29,416 bases of DNA from positions 1 to 29,416 of the IMG/VR virus record IMGVR_UViG_3300005584_001325. The stretch is one strand, 5' to 3'. How positions within the stretch are numbered: the first letter of the stretch is position 1; each line of letters begins with the position of its first letter. The position numbers and the translations under genes were made by a program. The notes beneath the pieces are model-generated. The model did no database searches. It was not told where the DNA came from and was given only the letters and a program-made list of their open reading frames with translations. This DNA is from a virus. Below are positions 1-7,304 of the stretch, piece after piece.

Positions 1-12
1 TAAACTAATGCG

Positions 13-50
13 CCGCGCCGTCCGGTTTTTCTGGACGGCGCGGTTTTTTT
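13..50 (+). terminator. Strong rho-independent terminator
   Basis: An 11-bp perfect GC-rich stem (13-23 pairing with 33-43) closes a 9-base loop and is followed at once by seven T residues (44-50). This is a textbook intrinsic terminator for + strand transcripts. It sits just before the first complete gene, so it ends the unit entering from the left. In many tailed phages such a terminator follows the major capsid gene, but the upstream gene is outside the window, so that is only an inference. The TAA at 1-3 could be the upstream gene's stop codon. Confidence 0.93.
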
Positions 51-52
51 CT

Positions 53-60
53 TATAAATA
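53..60 (+). promoter_or_regulatory. TATAAATA box, possible T4-type late promoter
   Basis: The octamer TATAAATA lies between the terminator and the ATG at 67. It equals the -10 consensus of T4-type late promoters, which need no -35 box. The sequence where a -35 would lie is terminator hairpin and has no TTGACA-like hexamer. With normal spacing, transcription would start about six bases downstream, at or next to the ATG, giving a leaderless or nearly leaderless message. I did not see the octamer elsewhere in the window. An AT-rich chance match or an ordinary extended -10 remains possible. Confidence 0.45.
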
Positions 61-66
61 CACACC

Positions 67-651
67 ATGCCGTTGCGTTATTTCAAAAAGGAACTTGTAA
101 CTCAGAACCAAATCCGCACCCGCCACGGGAAAACGGTCAACTGGCAACTCATTCCTGGCAATACGGGCCTTATCATTTTGGATAGCGAGACGGACGCCGA
201 ACTCATTGAGGATCTTGTCGCTGCGGTTGGAACCCGAGGAATTATTGAGATTAACGAGCCTCGATTTAACGAACTAAAAAAAAAGCGGGAAGGACAGAAA
301 TTGCCACAAAAATCGATCAATTTCGGCGGGCCAATCCGAGTCATCCCCCAGCACCTCCCGGTAAAAAAACCGGCGGTTGCTCAGTCTGTGGTCGAAGGAA
401 TAAGGGGTGAGGTTGAAACCCAAGTGCAGAAAGCTGTGGCTGCTGCCTTACAGAACACTCCGCTACCGGGTGGCGATACAGCTCTTGCTGCTACCAGCGT
501 TCCAGCCGCCAAGCCAAAGGCTAACTTATCCCGAGTTCGCCGCGCTAGGACCGCCTCGGGCGAGCTGGCCCCCTCTGCGGTCCCTCCTGGTGTCCCCCCA
601 GCTAATTTTCCAAGGGGTTTAGTATCCAACCCTGAACCTGTCCCAGCCTAA
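67..651 (+). CDS. Small phage structural-region protein of unknown function (194 aa)
   Basis: I do not recognise the family. Residues 1-100 look like a compact mixed alpha/beta domain with a basic, Lys-rich patch around 70-80 (KKKREGQK). Residues 100-194 are rich in Pro, Ala and Ser with a short Arg cluster (RVRRAR), probably a flexible tail. There is no signal peptide or membrane segment. The ATG lies 7 bases after the TATAAATA box, with no Shine-Dalgarno sequence. It is the first gene of the + strand unit and is followed 6 bases later by the adaptor/adhesin gene. A small gene between a terminator and a head-tail gene is often a head accessory or connector protein in phages; that role is inferred from position only. 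Confidence 0.6.
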   Translation: MPLRYFKKELVTQNQIRTRHGKTVNWQLIPGNTGLIILDSETDAELIEDLVAAVGTRGIIEINEPRFNELKKKREGQKLPQKSINFGGPIRVIPQHLPVKKPAVAQSVVEGIRGEVETQVQKAVAAALQNTPLPGGDTALAATSVPAAKPKANLSRVRRARTASGELAPSAVPPGVPPANFPRGLVSNPEPVPA

Positions 652-657
652 ACCTTT

Positions 658-3318
658 GTGCCTTACACGTTCGCCCAATTAAAGGCCGAGATAAGCCCGC
701 TCCTGTGGCCACAGGGGGAGGCGGAGAACCTTGTTACAGCACACAACAAGTTCTTTATTGAAGCCCTGTTGGAGATTCAGCGTTGGGCCAACTGCTTTCA
801 GCACAATAACTCTCAGATTTACCGAGCTTGCTCACGTTTCTACAAGTGTGGTGTTAATGTGATGGATGGTCCCAACTCGGAGAGTTCTAGGAGCATTGCT
901 AACTCCATTCAACGGCTGTCTGTCATTGACCAACTCGACCCAGTGACCAGACGCGAATCGGCCAGTGCGCCTGACGAGTGGTGTTCTCAGATATTCTACG
1001 AGCAGGTTGGGTATTCCAAGATTCTAAAATACCAACAGCATGTTGAGAGCTGTTCTTCGTGCGGCGGTTTTGCAAACTTCACAGGCATCTTTGGGTTTAA
1101 CACTGGCAATTTCTGCAAGGGAAATTTCCCGACACCGGATGATGCCGAATACCTCTCTAGTCCCGGCTTGCCGATGGGGCATCATTACCAACCGCAAGCG
1201 TCAACAAACTCACCCAGAGGCAGGGCCAATCGCGGTGTGTGGGCATTAGAGCGGGGGCGCATCTACATTGCTCCGTGGTTGCAAAACACGGAGACGGTAA
1301 TTGTGGAGTGGGATGGAATTAAGAGTGATTGGGAAAGCCTTGATATTGTTGATGACAATCCCCAACTCAAGCGAGCGGTGCGCTACTATGTGGCGTGGAA
1401 CCACGCAAAGGATTATGACCGGGATGATGTGGCTGCTGCGGCGGCTGAAAAGAGCTGGCGCATGGCCTTGAGTCAGTTGATGCGCGATTGCCGCGAAGAG
1501 GGGAGAATTCGCAGTAACGGACTTGATGGTATTAGTGATGGCAGTGACGGAGATAGTGGCGCGGCTAAAGGAAGCCACGGTAAGATTGGCAGTGGTGGTG
1601 GTGGTGGTGGTGGTGGTGAACCTCCTGGTTGCCCTGAAATTGCCACACCGATGTTCAACCCTCCCAGTGGAGAGATTGTCACATACCCGATATTTGTGGT
1701 TATCACTTCGGCGACTGCTGGCGCTGTTATTTACTTCACGACTGACGGAACAACCCCCACACGGGCAAGCCAGCTATACACTTTACCGTTTCAGATTGCG
1801 TCTGGAACGCAGGTAAATGCGAAGGCGTTCCTTGGAGTTTGCACCTCATTGGAGAACTCTACTGACTATCTCAACGCGGAAGATTTCTCAAGCCATCCCC
1901 CAACTTTGTCGGTTCTTTGCACTGATACAGATAAGTCTGGTGCTTGGTATGTGTTTCAGCCAGACGGCAGCAAAGACATCAATTGGAACGTAGAATTTGC
2001 CTATAATGAGGGTGCGGTTGTTAAGCGGTTGGAGATGTATGAAACAGACGAAAATGGAATTTGGATGAGTGGAAGAAGTTGGGCAACAGAATTTACGATA
2101 TACCCATTGGATATAAATCCTCGTGCTTTCAATTCATATCCAATCGTTATTTATTCACAAGGCATACAGATAAATCATGCTTACACCTCTAACTTGGATC
2201 AAGTTGGAAGCGGCATGCATTCATGGGATCTGTTTGGCGAGTCAGTGGGGGTTGGTAGCTCTGGAAGCCACTACCAACTAATCATGTTTTTGACTGACGG
2301 AACAAAGTTCTACGCAACTCACTCAATAACTTGTGATGATGATAATAGTTGCAGGCAACTAAATGGAAATGGAACATTTACCTTCATAGAGTTTGCGGCC
2401 CCACGCGGCGTAAAATTCACAATGGAATGCAATGGCGACGGGTGGCTTCTGGCGGATTACGAGGCGGCGGGCGATGTTGTCTTTTTGCCAACTGGAAAGA
2501 AGATTGGTGACACAATTGCCCAAATCGCAACATTTAATCTTGATGTAACAGTGGACGGAGTCTTTCACAGTAAGTGTTTCAGAGCGCCTCTTAAATGCCA
2601 CGTTGATCCTCCTCCAACAACGACAACAACGACAACGACAACGACCTTGCCGCCTTGCACCGTTGAGATAACGGCTAATAACCTAACCGTGGAAGTGCAG
2701 CAATACGACTGCCCGTGCTACACAGTCAACCTTGCCGCGCAAGTTTCGGTAGTGAATGGAACTCTGACTGGTTTCTCCGACGGATCGGGAAATCACGGCC
2801 CAGATTATCAACCGTGCCTCAACAACCCAGGCACCTACTCGTTTACAGCCCACGCGACTAACGATATTCTACCTTGCACAGGCTCACAAACAGTCAGCGC
2901 AAACTTTACCGTGGAGTTGGCGTGTATTGAGCCTCCTGCCGATTGCAATGATTGCGGGCGACTTCCAGCCACATTCCAAGCAAGTGTTACTATTGTGCAT
3001 ACTTACCCTGGCAATGTTCTCGTTTACACAGGCGTCAACACAGTTACAAGGATAGAAGGTGATAGTTGCCAATACAATAATACTGAAGCTGCGTTTACCG
3101 ACCAACATGGCGAACCGGCGATATTTACCATAGAGTTTATTTGCTCTGGCGATCTTAGTTTGCCAGATTGGATTGCAAATGAGAGTGGTGTTCCATTTGA
3201 AATTTATTCTGGTCCAAGTCTTGAAAATGGACCTAAAGGTGCATATTTTTCATATAAGTTGTTTAATCCCGATGATCCAGAGCCCCAGCCGTGGTCCATG
3301 ACGGCAACCCTCACCTGA
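658..3318 (+). CDS. Virion protein: head-tail-adaptor-like N-terminus fused to adhesin-type domains (886 aa)
   Basis: The start is GTG at 658, six bases after the previous stop. Residues 1-300 are mostly helical, with Cys-rich stretches and a closing block (a run through KRAVRYYVAWNHAKDYDR) that resembles phage head-tail adaptor or tail-tubular proteins; this is a moderate-confidence resemblance. A run of eight glycines (313-320) leads to a domain around 325-400 with the pattern of the chitobiase/hexosaminidase C-terminal domain (FTTDGTTPTRAS, then SQLYTLPF), a beta-sandwich common in surface proteins. A further beta-rich part follows, then about ten consecutive threonines (654-663), then Ig-like beta-rich modules with paired cysteines to the end. 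The layout suggests a virion protein that joins the portal or tail to displayed binding domains. It is much longer than ordinary adaptors, so it may be a fusion. No signal peptide is seen. Confidence 0.68.
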   Translation: MPYTFAQLKAEISPLLWPQGEAENLVTAHNKFFIEALLEIQRWANCFQHNNSQIYRACSRFYKCGVNVMDGPNSESSRSIANSIQRLSVIDQLDPVTRRESASAPDEWCSQIFYEQVGYSKILKYQQHVESCSSCGGFANFTGIFGFNTGNFCKGNFPTPDDAEYLSSPGLPMGHHYQPQASTNSPRGRANRGVWALERGRIYIAPWLQNTETVIVEWDGIKSDWESLDIVDDNPQLKRAVRYYVAWNHAKDYDRDDVAAAAAEKSWRMALSQLMRDCREEGRIRSNGLDGISDGSDGDSGAAKGSHGKIGSGGGGGGGGEPPGCPEIATPMFNPPSGEIVTYPIFVVITSATAGAVIYFTTDGTTPTRASQLYTLPFQIASGTQVNAKAFLGVCTSLENSTDYLNAEDFSSHPPTLSVLCTDTDKSGAWYVFQPDGSKDINWNVEFAYNEGAVVKRLEMYETDENGIWMSGRSWATEFTIYPLDINPRAFNSYPIVIYSQGIQINHAYTSNLDQVGSGMHSWDLFGESVGVGSSGSHYQLIMFLTDGTKFYATHSITCDDDNSCRQLNGNGTFTFIEFAAPRGVKFTMECNGDGWLLADYEAAGDVVFLPTGKKIGDTIAQIATFNLDVTVDGVFHSKCFRAPLKCHVDPPPTTTTTTTTTTLPPCTVEITANNLTVEVQQYDCPCYTVNLAAQVSVVNGTLTGFSDGSGNHGPDYQPCLNNPGTYSFTAHATNDILPCTGSQTVSANFTVELACIEPPADCNDCGRLPATFQASVTIVHTYPGNVLVYTGVNTVTRIEGDSCQYNNTEAAFTDQHGEPAIFTIEFICSGDLSLPDWIANESGVPFEIYSGPSLENGPKGAYFSYKLFNPDDPEPQPWSMTATLT
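1594..1617 (+). repeat. (GGT)8 trinucleotide run encoding eight glycines
   Basis: Eight perfect GGT codons form a hinge between the adaptor-like part and the first adhesin-type domain of the 886-aa protein. Because the unit is three bases, slippage changes linker length without breaking the frame. Confidence 0.9.
2617..2646 (+). repeat. Threonine-codon run (ACA/ACG/ACC) in the 886-aa virion protein
   Basis: Ten consecutive Thr codons follow three prolines and precede Leu-Pro-Pro-Cys. Codons alternate mainly between ACA and ACG. The run separates the middle beta-rich part from the C-terminal Ig-like modules. It matches in kind the Thr/Ser linkers found in three other virion genes here and is a plausible mucin-like O-glycosylation or recombination site. 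Confidence 0.85.
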
Positions 3319-3324
3319 CCCGCC

Positions 3325-3380
3325 ATGCGCTTTGACCGAATCATAACCACCCCCTGCGAGACGCCGGGTTCGGACATAGC
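3325..3380 (+). repeat. 56-bp perfect direct repeat, unit A
   Basis: The first 56 bases of propeller copy 1 are identical to 4348-4403. The repeat distance is 1023 bases, exactly one gene plus spacer, which marks a tandem gene duplication. Confidence 0.9.
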
Positions 3381-4344
3381 TACCACTACTGGTTCTGACT
3401 CCACCACCACTACGGGTGGGGATTCTACCAGCACCACGGGTGGGGATGTGAGCAGTAGCACGGGTGGGGATTCTACCAGCACTACGGGTGAATACGGAGC
3501 AACTTGGACAGCGCAGGCGAGCGGTAGCCAGAGTTGGTTTTCCATCGCCTCATCGTCAGACGGGACGAAGCTGGCTGCGGTGGCACAAAACGGCCAGATA
3601 TACACCTCGGTGAATTCAGGTGTCACCTGGGTAGCCAAAGACAGTGCCCGCGATTGGCGTTCTATTGCGTCATCTTCTGATGGCACAAAGCTGGTAGCAT
3701 CGGCATATAACGACCGAATCTACACATCGGTGGACTCGGGCGAGACTTGGACGGCGAGGGGGACCGTCCAATTTTGGTTTTACGGCCTTGTTTCGTCGTC
3801 AACCGGACAATATCTTGCGGCGGTGGAATCTGGCGGCCAGATATACACCTCGACCGACTACGGCGTAAACTGGACAGCGCAGGCGAGCGGTAGCCGGGGT
3901 TGGTTTTCCATCGCCTCATCTTCGGACGGGACGAAACTGGCGGCGACGGAGGAGAACGGACAGATTTGGACTTCGACCGACTACGGCGTGAACTGGACAG
4001 CACGGGATAGCAATCGGTTTTGGCGGTCCATCGCCTCGTCGGCGGATGGAGAGAGGCTGACAGCGACGGTTAGCGGTGGCCAGATATACACCTCGACCGA
4101 CTACGGCGTAAACTGGACAGCGCAGGCGAGCGGCAGCCGGAATTGGAACTACATCGCCTCGTCGGCAGACGGAGAGAGGCTGGCGGCGGTAGTCCAAAAC
4201 GGCCAGATATACACCTCGACGGACAGGGGCGTGAACTGGACAGCACGGGACGGCAGCCGTAATTGGTGGTCCATCGCGTCGTCGGCGGACGGGAGCAAGT
4301 TGGTGGCTGGGGTTTGGAACGGTCAGATTTATACCTCACCTTGA
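3325..4344 (+). CDS. Seven-bladed beta-propeller virion protein, copy 1 (339 aa)
   Basis: Residues 1-15 form a short anchor (MRFDRIITTPCETPG). Residues 16-55 are a stalk built from 8-residue repeats of the type GGDSTSTT. From about 58 to the end there are seven repeats of about 40 residues. Each runs TWTAQASG, an aromatic position, IASS-DG-KLAA, GQIYTS, then an Asp-box-like end (STDYGVNW, resembling the BNR/Asp-box SxDxGxTW). Seven blades make a complete propeller, the shape used by sialidase-like and lectin-like binding proteins. No catalytic sialidase residues are recognisable, so carbohydrate or receptor binding is likelier than hydrolysis. The ATG is 6 bases after the previous stop, with no Shine-Dalgarno. 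The next gene is its tandem duplicate. Role as tail tip or receptor-binding protein is inferred. Confidence 0.8.
   Translation: MRFDRIITTPCETPGSDIATTTGSDSTTTTGGDSTSTTGGDVSSSTGGDSTSTTGEYGATWTAQASGSQSWFSIASSSDGTKLAAVAQNGQIYTSVNSGVTWVAKDSARDWRSIASSSDGTKLVASAYNDRIYTSVDSGETWTARGTVQFWFYGLVSSSTGQYLAAVESGGQIYTSTDYGVNWTAQASGSRGWFSIASSSDGTKLAATEENGQIWTSTDYGVNWTARDSNRFWRSIASSADGERLTATVSGGQIYTSTDYGVNWTAQASGSRNWNYIASSADGERLAAVVQNGQIYTSTDRGVNWTARDGSRNWWSIASSADGSKLVAGVWNGQIYTSP
3370..3489 (+). repeat. 24-bp repeats encoding an 8-residue Ser/Thr/Gly stalk (copy 1)
   Basis: The stalk contains about four imperfect octapeptides (GSDSTTTT, GGDSTSTT, GGDVSSST, GGDSTSTT). At DNA level they are 24-base units with the shared core ACGGGTGGGGAT. 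Ser plus Thr make up over half of the residues and no hydrophobic core is possible, so it should be an extended linker. Confidence 0.85.
3500..4344 (+). repeat. Seven tandem ~120-bp propeller-blade repeats (copy 1)
   Basis: Blades repeat about every 120 bases and keep high nucleotide identity, for example around GGCCAGATATACACCTCGAC, which recurs almost unchanged. Later blades are the most alike, suggesting recent internal amplification. Differences concentrate at a few positions per blade, just before IASS and just before GQIYTS. Confidence 0.8.
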
Positions 4345-4347
4345 CCC

Positions 4348-4403
4348 ATGCGCTTTGACCGAATCATAACCACCCCCTGCGAGACGCCGGGTTCGGACAT
4401 AGC
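4348..4403 (+). repeat. 56-bp perfect direct repeat, unit B
   Basis: Second copy of the 56-base direct repeat. Identity ends where the Ser/Thr stalk begins, so the anchor is strictly conserved while the stalk and blades have diverged. Confidence 0.9.
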
Positions 4404-5367
4404 CACAACTACTAGCTCTGACTCCACCACCACTACTGGCTCTGACTCCACCAGCACAACGGGTGGGGATTCCACCAGCACAACGGGTGGGGATGTGAGC
4501 AGCACTACGGGTGGGGGCGATACATGGACAGCGCAGGCGAGCGGCGACCGGGATTGGATTGGCATCGCTTCCTCTGATGACGGGACTAAGCTGGCGGCGC
4601 TGGCGTTTATTGGCCAGATTTACACCTCGACCGATTCGGGTGTGACCTGGACGGCGCGGGACAGCAACCGGGCGTGGCAGGGCATCGCCTCGTCCTCGGA
4701 CGGGACGAAGCTGGCGGCGGTGGTTGCCAGCGGCCAGATTTATGTGTCCAGTGATTCGGGTGTTTCTTGGACAGCAAGGGATAGCAACCGGAGTTGGCGG
4801 GGCATCGCCTCGTCGGCGGACGGGACGAAGCTGGCGGCAACAGTTGAAGGGGGCCAGATTTACACCTCGACTGACTCAGGCGTAACTTGGGTAGCGCAGG
4901 CGAGCGGCAGCCGGGGTTGGGCATTTATCGCCTCGTCAGCGGACGGGACGAAGCTGGCGGCGACCGTGTTTGCACCCGCTGGTCAGATTTACACGTCCAC
5001 TGATTCGGGTGTTACTTGGGCAGCGCAGGAGAGCAACCGGGCTTGGTATTCCATTGCCTCTTCTTCGGACGGGACGAAACTAGCAACTTTTGTTGTTAAC
5101 GGCCAGATTCACACCTCGACCGATTCGGGCGTGACTTGGACGGCGCGGGACAGCAACCGGGCGTGGCAGGGCATCGCCTCGTCTAGTGACGGGACAAATC
5201 TGGTTGCAGTGGTTTGGCCCGGACTTATCTACACGTCCAGCGATTCAGGCGTAACTTGGGTAGCGCAAGCAAGCGGAAGCCGTAATTGGTGGTCCATCGC
5301 CTCTTCTTCGGACGGGACAAAGTTGGCGGCGGGGGTAGCTGGCGGCCAGATTTATACCTCACCTTGA
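4348..5367 (+). CDS. Seven-bladed beta-propeller virion protein, copy 2 (339 aa)
   Basis: This is a tandem duplicate of the preceding gene with the same length, the same anchor and the same design: anchor 1-15, Ser/Thr/Gly stalk 16-57, then seven blades of about 40 residues ending in Asp-box-like STDSGVTW. The first 56 bases are identical to copy 1, and the last 24 bases (GGCCAGATTTATACCTCACC and the stop) are nearly so. Blade 4 carries a small insertion (FAPAGQ). The ATG follows copy 1 by three bases, with no Shine-Dalgarno. Its stop overlaps the TTG start of the first cassette gene (TTGA), which ties the carbohydrate cassette translationally to the tail genes. Likely a second receptor- or glycan-binding tail component. 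Confidence 0.8.
   Translation: MRFDRIITTPCETPGSDIATTTSSDSTTTTGSDSTSTTGGDSTSTTGGDVSSTTGGGDTWTAQASGDRDWIGIASSDDGTKLAALAFIGQIYTSTDSGVTWTARDSNRAWQGIASSSDGTKLAAVVASGQIYVSSDSGVSWTARDSNRSWRGIASSADGTKLAATVEGGQIYTSTDSGVTWVAQASGSRGWAFIASSADGTKLAATVFAPAGQIYTSTDSGVTWAAQESNRAWYSIASSSDGTKLATFVVNGQIHTSTDSGVTWTARDSNRAWQGIASSSDGTNLVAVVWPGLIYTSSDSGVTWVAQASGSRNWWSIASSSDGTKLAAGVAGGQIYTSP
4393..4518 (+). repeat. 24-bp repeats encoding an 8-residue Ser/Thr/Gly stalk (copy 2)
   Basis: The equivalent of the copy 1 stalk, with octapeptides SSDSTTTT, GSDSTSTT, GGDSTSTT and GGDVSSTT. Unit order and composition differ from copy 1, as expected from slippage or recombination within the repeats. Confidence 0.85.
4519..5367 (+). 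repeat. Seven tandem ~120-bp propeller-blade repeats (copy 2)
   Basis: Blades share near-identical DNA such as ACCTCGACCGATTCGGGTGT and CATCGCCTCGTC. Blades 1, 2 and 6 are particularly close (ARDSNRAWQGIASSSDG occurs twice), evidence of internal duplication or gene conversion. Variation is again focused on the positions flanking the conserved Trp and before GQIYTS. Confidence 0.8.
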
Positions 5368-6020
5368 AATTTGTCATAAAATACCCAACTCGGGGTAGGC
5401 CATCCCAGTTCATTCGGCAGATGCAGACGTATCGCTCCATGCTGTCCAGGAAGCACCCTGTCAGATTTGTTATCTCCATAGATGAGGATGACAGGTTTAT
5501 GAAAAGCAAGGAGATGGACAACTACTTTCGCAGGCAAAAAGATTGCCAAGTATTTGTCGGTCAATCGAAGGGCAAGATCGAGGCGGTCAACGCCGACTTC
5601 GACAAGCTGGGGAACTATGATGTGTTGATTCTAGCCAGCGACGACATGATCCCGACAACTCGGCATTACGATCTGGTTATTGCAGACCTGATGAAGGAGC
5701 ATTTCCCTGCTATGGATGGCTGCCTGCATTTCTATGATGGGCTTAATGCTCACGGGCTTAACACCATGCCGATTGCGGGTAAGAGGTTGATCGACAAGCA
5801 GGGCTACATCTACCAGCCAGACTACATTTCAGAGTGGTGCGACAATGAGTGGCAAGACGTAACAGAGCGCGACGGTAAGAGCTTTAAGTCTGAGAAGATT
5901 TTGTTTTGCCACGAATGGATAGCAAAGACGGGTCAGGATGCAACTTTTAAGAGGAATTCTGGGTTTTATTCTATCGACAAGTTGACCTATCAACGGAGAA
6001 AGGCGGCAGGCTTTCCGTGA
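5364..6020 (+). CDS. GT-A glycosyltransferase-like protein, first gene of the cassette (218 aa)
   Basis: I choose TTG at 5364 because it overlaps the upstream stop (TTGA) and yields the typical N-terminus of this phage/environmental family (KFVIKYPTRGRPSQF); the frame stays open further upstream only as a shadow of the propeller gene. Visible motifs are an early beta strand with acidic residues (ISIDEDD), a DXD-like metal-binding site (LILASDDMIP), a central HFYDG segment and a late conserved His (LFCHEW). These fit a GT-A sugar-nucleotide fold acting in the cytoplasm. Donor and acceptor cannot be told. The stop overlaps the next start (GTGA), so it is translationally coupled to another glycosyltransferase. 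Confidence 0.72.
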   Translation: MKFVIKYPTRGRPSQFIRQMQTYRSMLSRKHPVRFVISIDEDDRFMKSKEMDNYFRRQKDCQVFVGQSKGKIEAVNADFDKLGNYDVLILASDDMIPTTRHYDLVIADLMKEHFPAMDGCLHFYDGLNAHGLNTMPIAGKRLIDKQGYIYQPDYISEWCDNEWQDVTERDGKSFKSEKILFCHEWIAKTGQDATFKRNSGFYSIDKLTYQRRKAAGFP

Positions 6021-6571
6021 GCGTCTTCCGGCTCTCCATTCTCATCGCAACGCTGCCTGAGCGGGCTGGGTTCCTGCGCCGACTACGCGCCGTGCTAGAC
6101 CCGCAGATGCGAGGTCAGCCGGTGGAGCTGCTGCTAGACGCCCGCCCAAGGCCCGTGTCTATCGGCACCAAGCGCAACGCCCTGCTTGACCGGGCCAGGG
6201 GCGACTATGTGGCCTTTTGCGATGACGACGACTTGGTTAGCGCAAACTATGTGGCAGACGTGCTGGCGGCTCTCAAGGACGGGCCGGACTGCGCGGAGCT
6301 TCGTGGTGTCATCACTACAAACGGGACTCAACCAAAAAGGTTTCACCACTTTATACAATGTCAGAAATGGGAAGAGAAGGATGGGGTGTATCTACGCTAC
6401 GCCAACCACCTGAACGCCATCAAGCGCGAGCTGGCTTTACAAGCGAGGTTCCCGGAAATCAACCACGGCGAAGACAAGGATTTCAGCGACCGGGTAAAGC
6501 CGTTGCTCAAGACAATGGGAGCCGTGCCGCGCACGATTTATTTCTACGATTACAGGACCAAGAAACCATAG
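6017..6571 (+). CDS. Family 2-type glycosyltransferase (184 aa)
   Basis: A GTG start overlaps the upstream stop. The N-terminus (FRLSILIATLPER) is the first strand of a GT-A fold. GTKRNALLDRARGDYVAFCDDDD places the DXD metal-binding acidic cluster at residues 69-72, and a late acidic segment (NHGEDKDFSDRV) matches the position of the catalytic base region. At 184 aa it is shorter than usual GT2 enzymes (230-300 aa) and contains little beyond the catalytic core. Its base composition is clearly more GC-rich than the genes that follow, suggesting a separate origin. A 37-base gap follows, the largest in the cassette. Confidence 0.75.
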   Translation: MSVFRLSILIATLPERAGFLRRLRAVLDPQMRGQPVELLLDARPRPVSIGTKRNALLDRARGDYVAFCDDDDLVSANYVADVLAALKDGPDCAELRGVITTNGTQPKRFHHFIQCQKWEEKDGVYLRYANHLNAIKRELALQARFPEINHGEDKDFSDRVKPLLKTMGAVPRTIYFYDYRTKKP

Positions 6572-6608
6572 ATGGCCCGCTGAACCCGCTTAACTTGCTT
6601 TACACATT

Positions 6609-7304
6609 ATGGCTGATTCAGTCCTGATAACGTCACTCTTCAAATGTTCCGCATTAAGAACTTGCGATATAAGGATTGCACTTGAACAAAATCGGAGAAA
6701 TCCACACATCAAAGAATTTGTTTTTCTTTGCGAAGGAAATCCAACTGTTCTTGCGGAAACCTTTGGCATTGATCTCTGGACGGAAAGAAAGGTGGAGCTT
6801 GTTGAAATTAAAGAGCGCGTTAGATTCCATGATTTTTTTGAACACGCCAACCGACTCTACAGGGGTAAGGTTGTAATTGCCTGCAACTCTGACATATACT
6901 TCGATGACACTCTTGGAATGGTTTTGAATTTGGACTATCTGGCTGACCCTTCTGGCAACAATTCAAGACTGATGGTCTTAACAAGGCACAATCTTTGCAT
7001 GGTTAACGGAATAAAAATTGAGGGTGTTGGCCGCATTAACGGCGGATCTAACGATGCTTGGATTTTTAAGTCTCCAATACTAAGGTTTGCATGGGACATA
7101 AAAGTTGGAATAATTGGATGCGACGCTTATGTAGCGCAAAGCGCAAAGAGGGGTGGGTTAATAGTTACAAACCCATGCCTTAGTGTCAGGGCAATTCATT
7201 TCCACCCATCACTAGAGCGAGGCGAACAAAACTTGAAAGGCGACCAGAATTACTGGCACGCCAATGATTATGTGTGTGCTGAAATAGCCCCATGCAGTTT
7301 ATGA
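6609..7304 (+). CDS. GT-A-like glycosyltransferase domain protein (231 aa)
   Basis: The segment VVIACNSDIYFDDTL resembles the NSDIYFD signature seen in a family of viral and bacterial glycosyltransferase-like proteins, where the acidic residues occupy the DXD position. A C-terminal RAIHFHPS stretch supplies conserved histidines. No signal or membrane segment is visible. Its ATG comes after a 37-base non-coding stretch without a Shine-Dalgarno, so it is not overlap-coupled upstream, while its stop overlaps the next start (ATGA at 7301). The gene is visibly AT-richer than its left neighbour. Assignment to the GT-A superfamily is moderate; substrate unknown. Confidence 0.6.
   Translation: MADSVLITSLFKCSALRTCDIRIALEQNRRNPHIKEFVFLCEGNPTVLAETFGIDLWTERKVELVEIKERVRFHDFFEHANRLYRGKVVIACNSDIYFDDTLGMVLNLDYLADPSGNNSRLMVLTRHNLCMVNGIKIEGVGRINGGSNDAWIFKSPILRFAWDIKVGIIGCDAYVAQSAKRGGLIVTNPCLSVRAIHFHPSLERGEQNLKGDQNYWHANDYVCAEIAPCSL

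Noticed and set aside
3204-3686. Reverse-strand open frames across the Thr/Ser repeats (Val-Glu-Ser-Pro repeats).
   Set aside because: They are antisense shadows of the ACN/GGN repeats in the propeller genes; no start context and the + strand reading gives a coherent domain structure.
3370-4518. CRISPR-like array from the regular 24-base repeats.
   Set aside because: The repeats are contiguous, in frame and encode a Ser/Thr/Gly stalk; there are no unique spacers.
5286-5363. Upstream TTG at 5286 as the start of the first cassette gene.
   Set aside because: It would place 26 residues inside the last propeller blade in another frame; the TTG at 5364 overlapping the stop gives the family's normal N-terminus.
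3500-5367. A diversity-generating retroelement acting on the propeller blades.
   Set aside because: No reverse transcriptase or template repeat is present, and the differences between blades are not restricted to adenine positions; duplication with divergence explains them.
6572-6608. A promoter in the only sizeable gap of the carbohydrate cassette.
   Set aside because: No convincing -10/-35 pair or TATAAATA box is present in these 37 bases; the gap seems to be a simple junction between genes of different origin.
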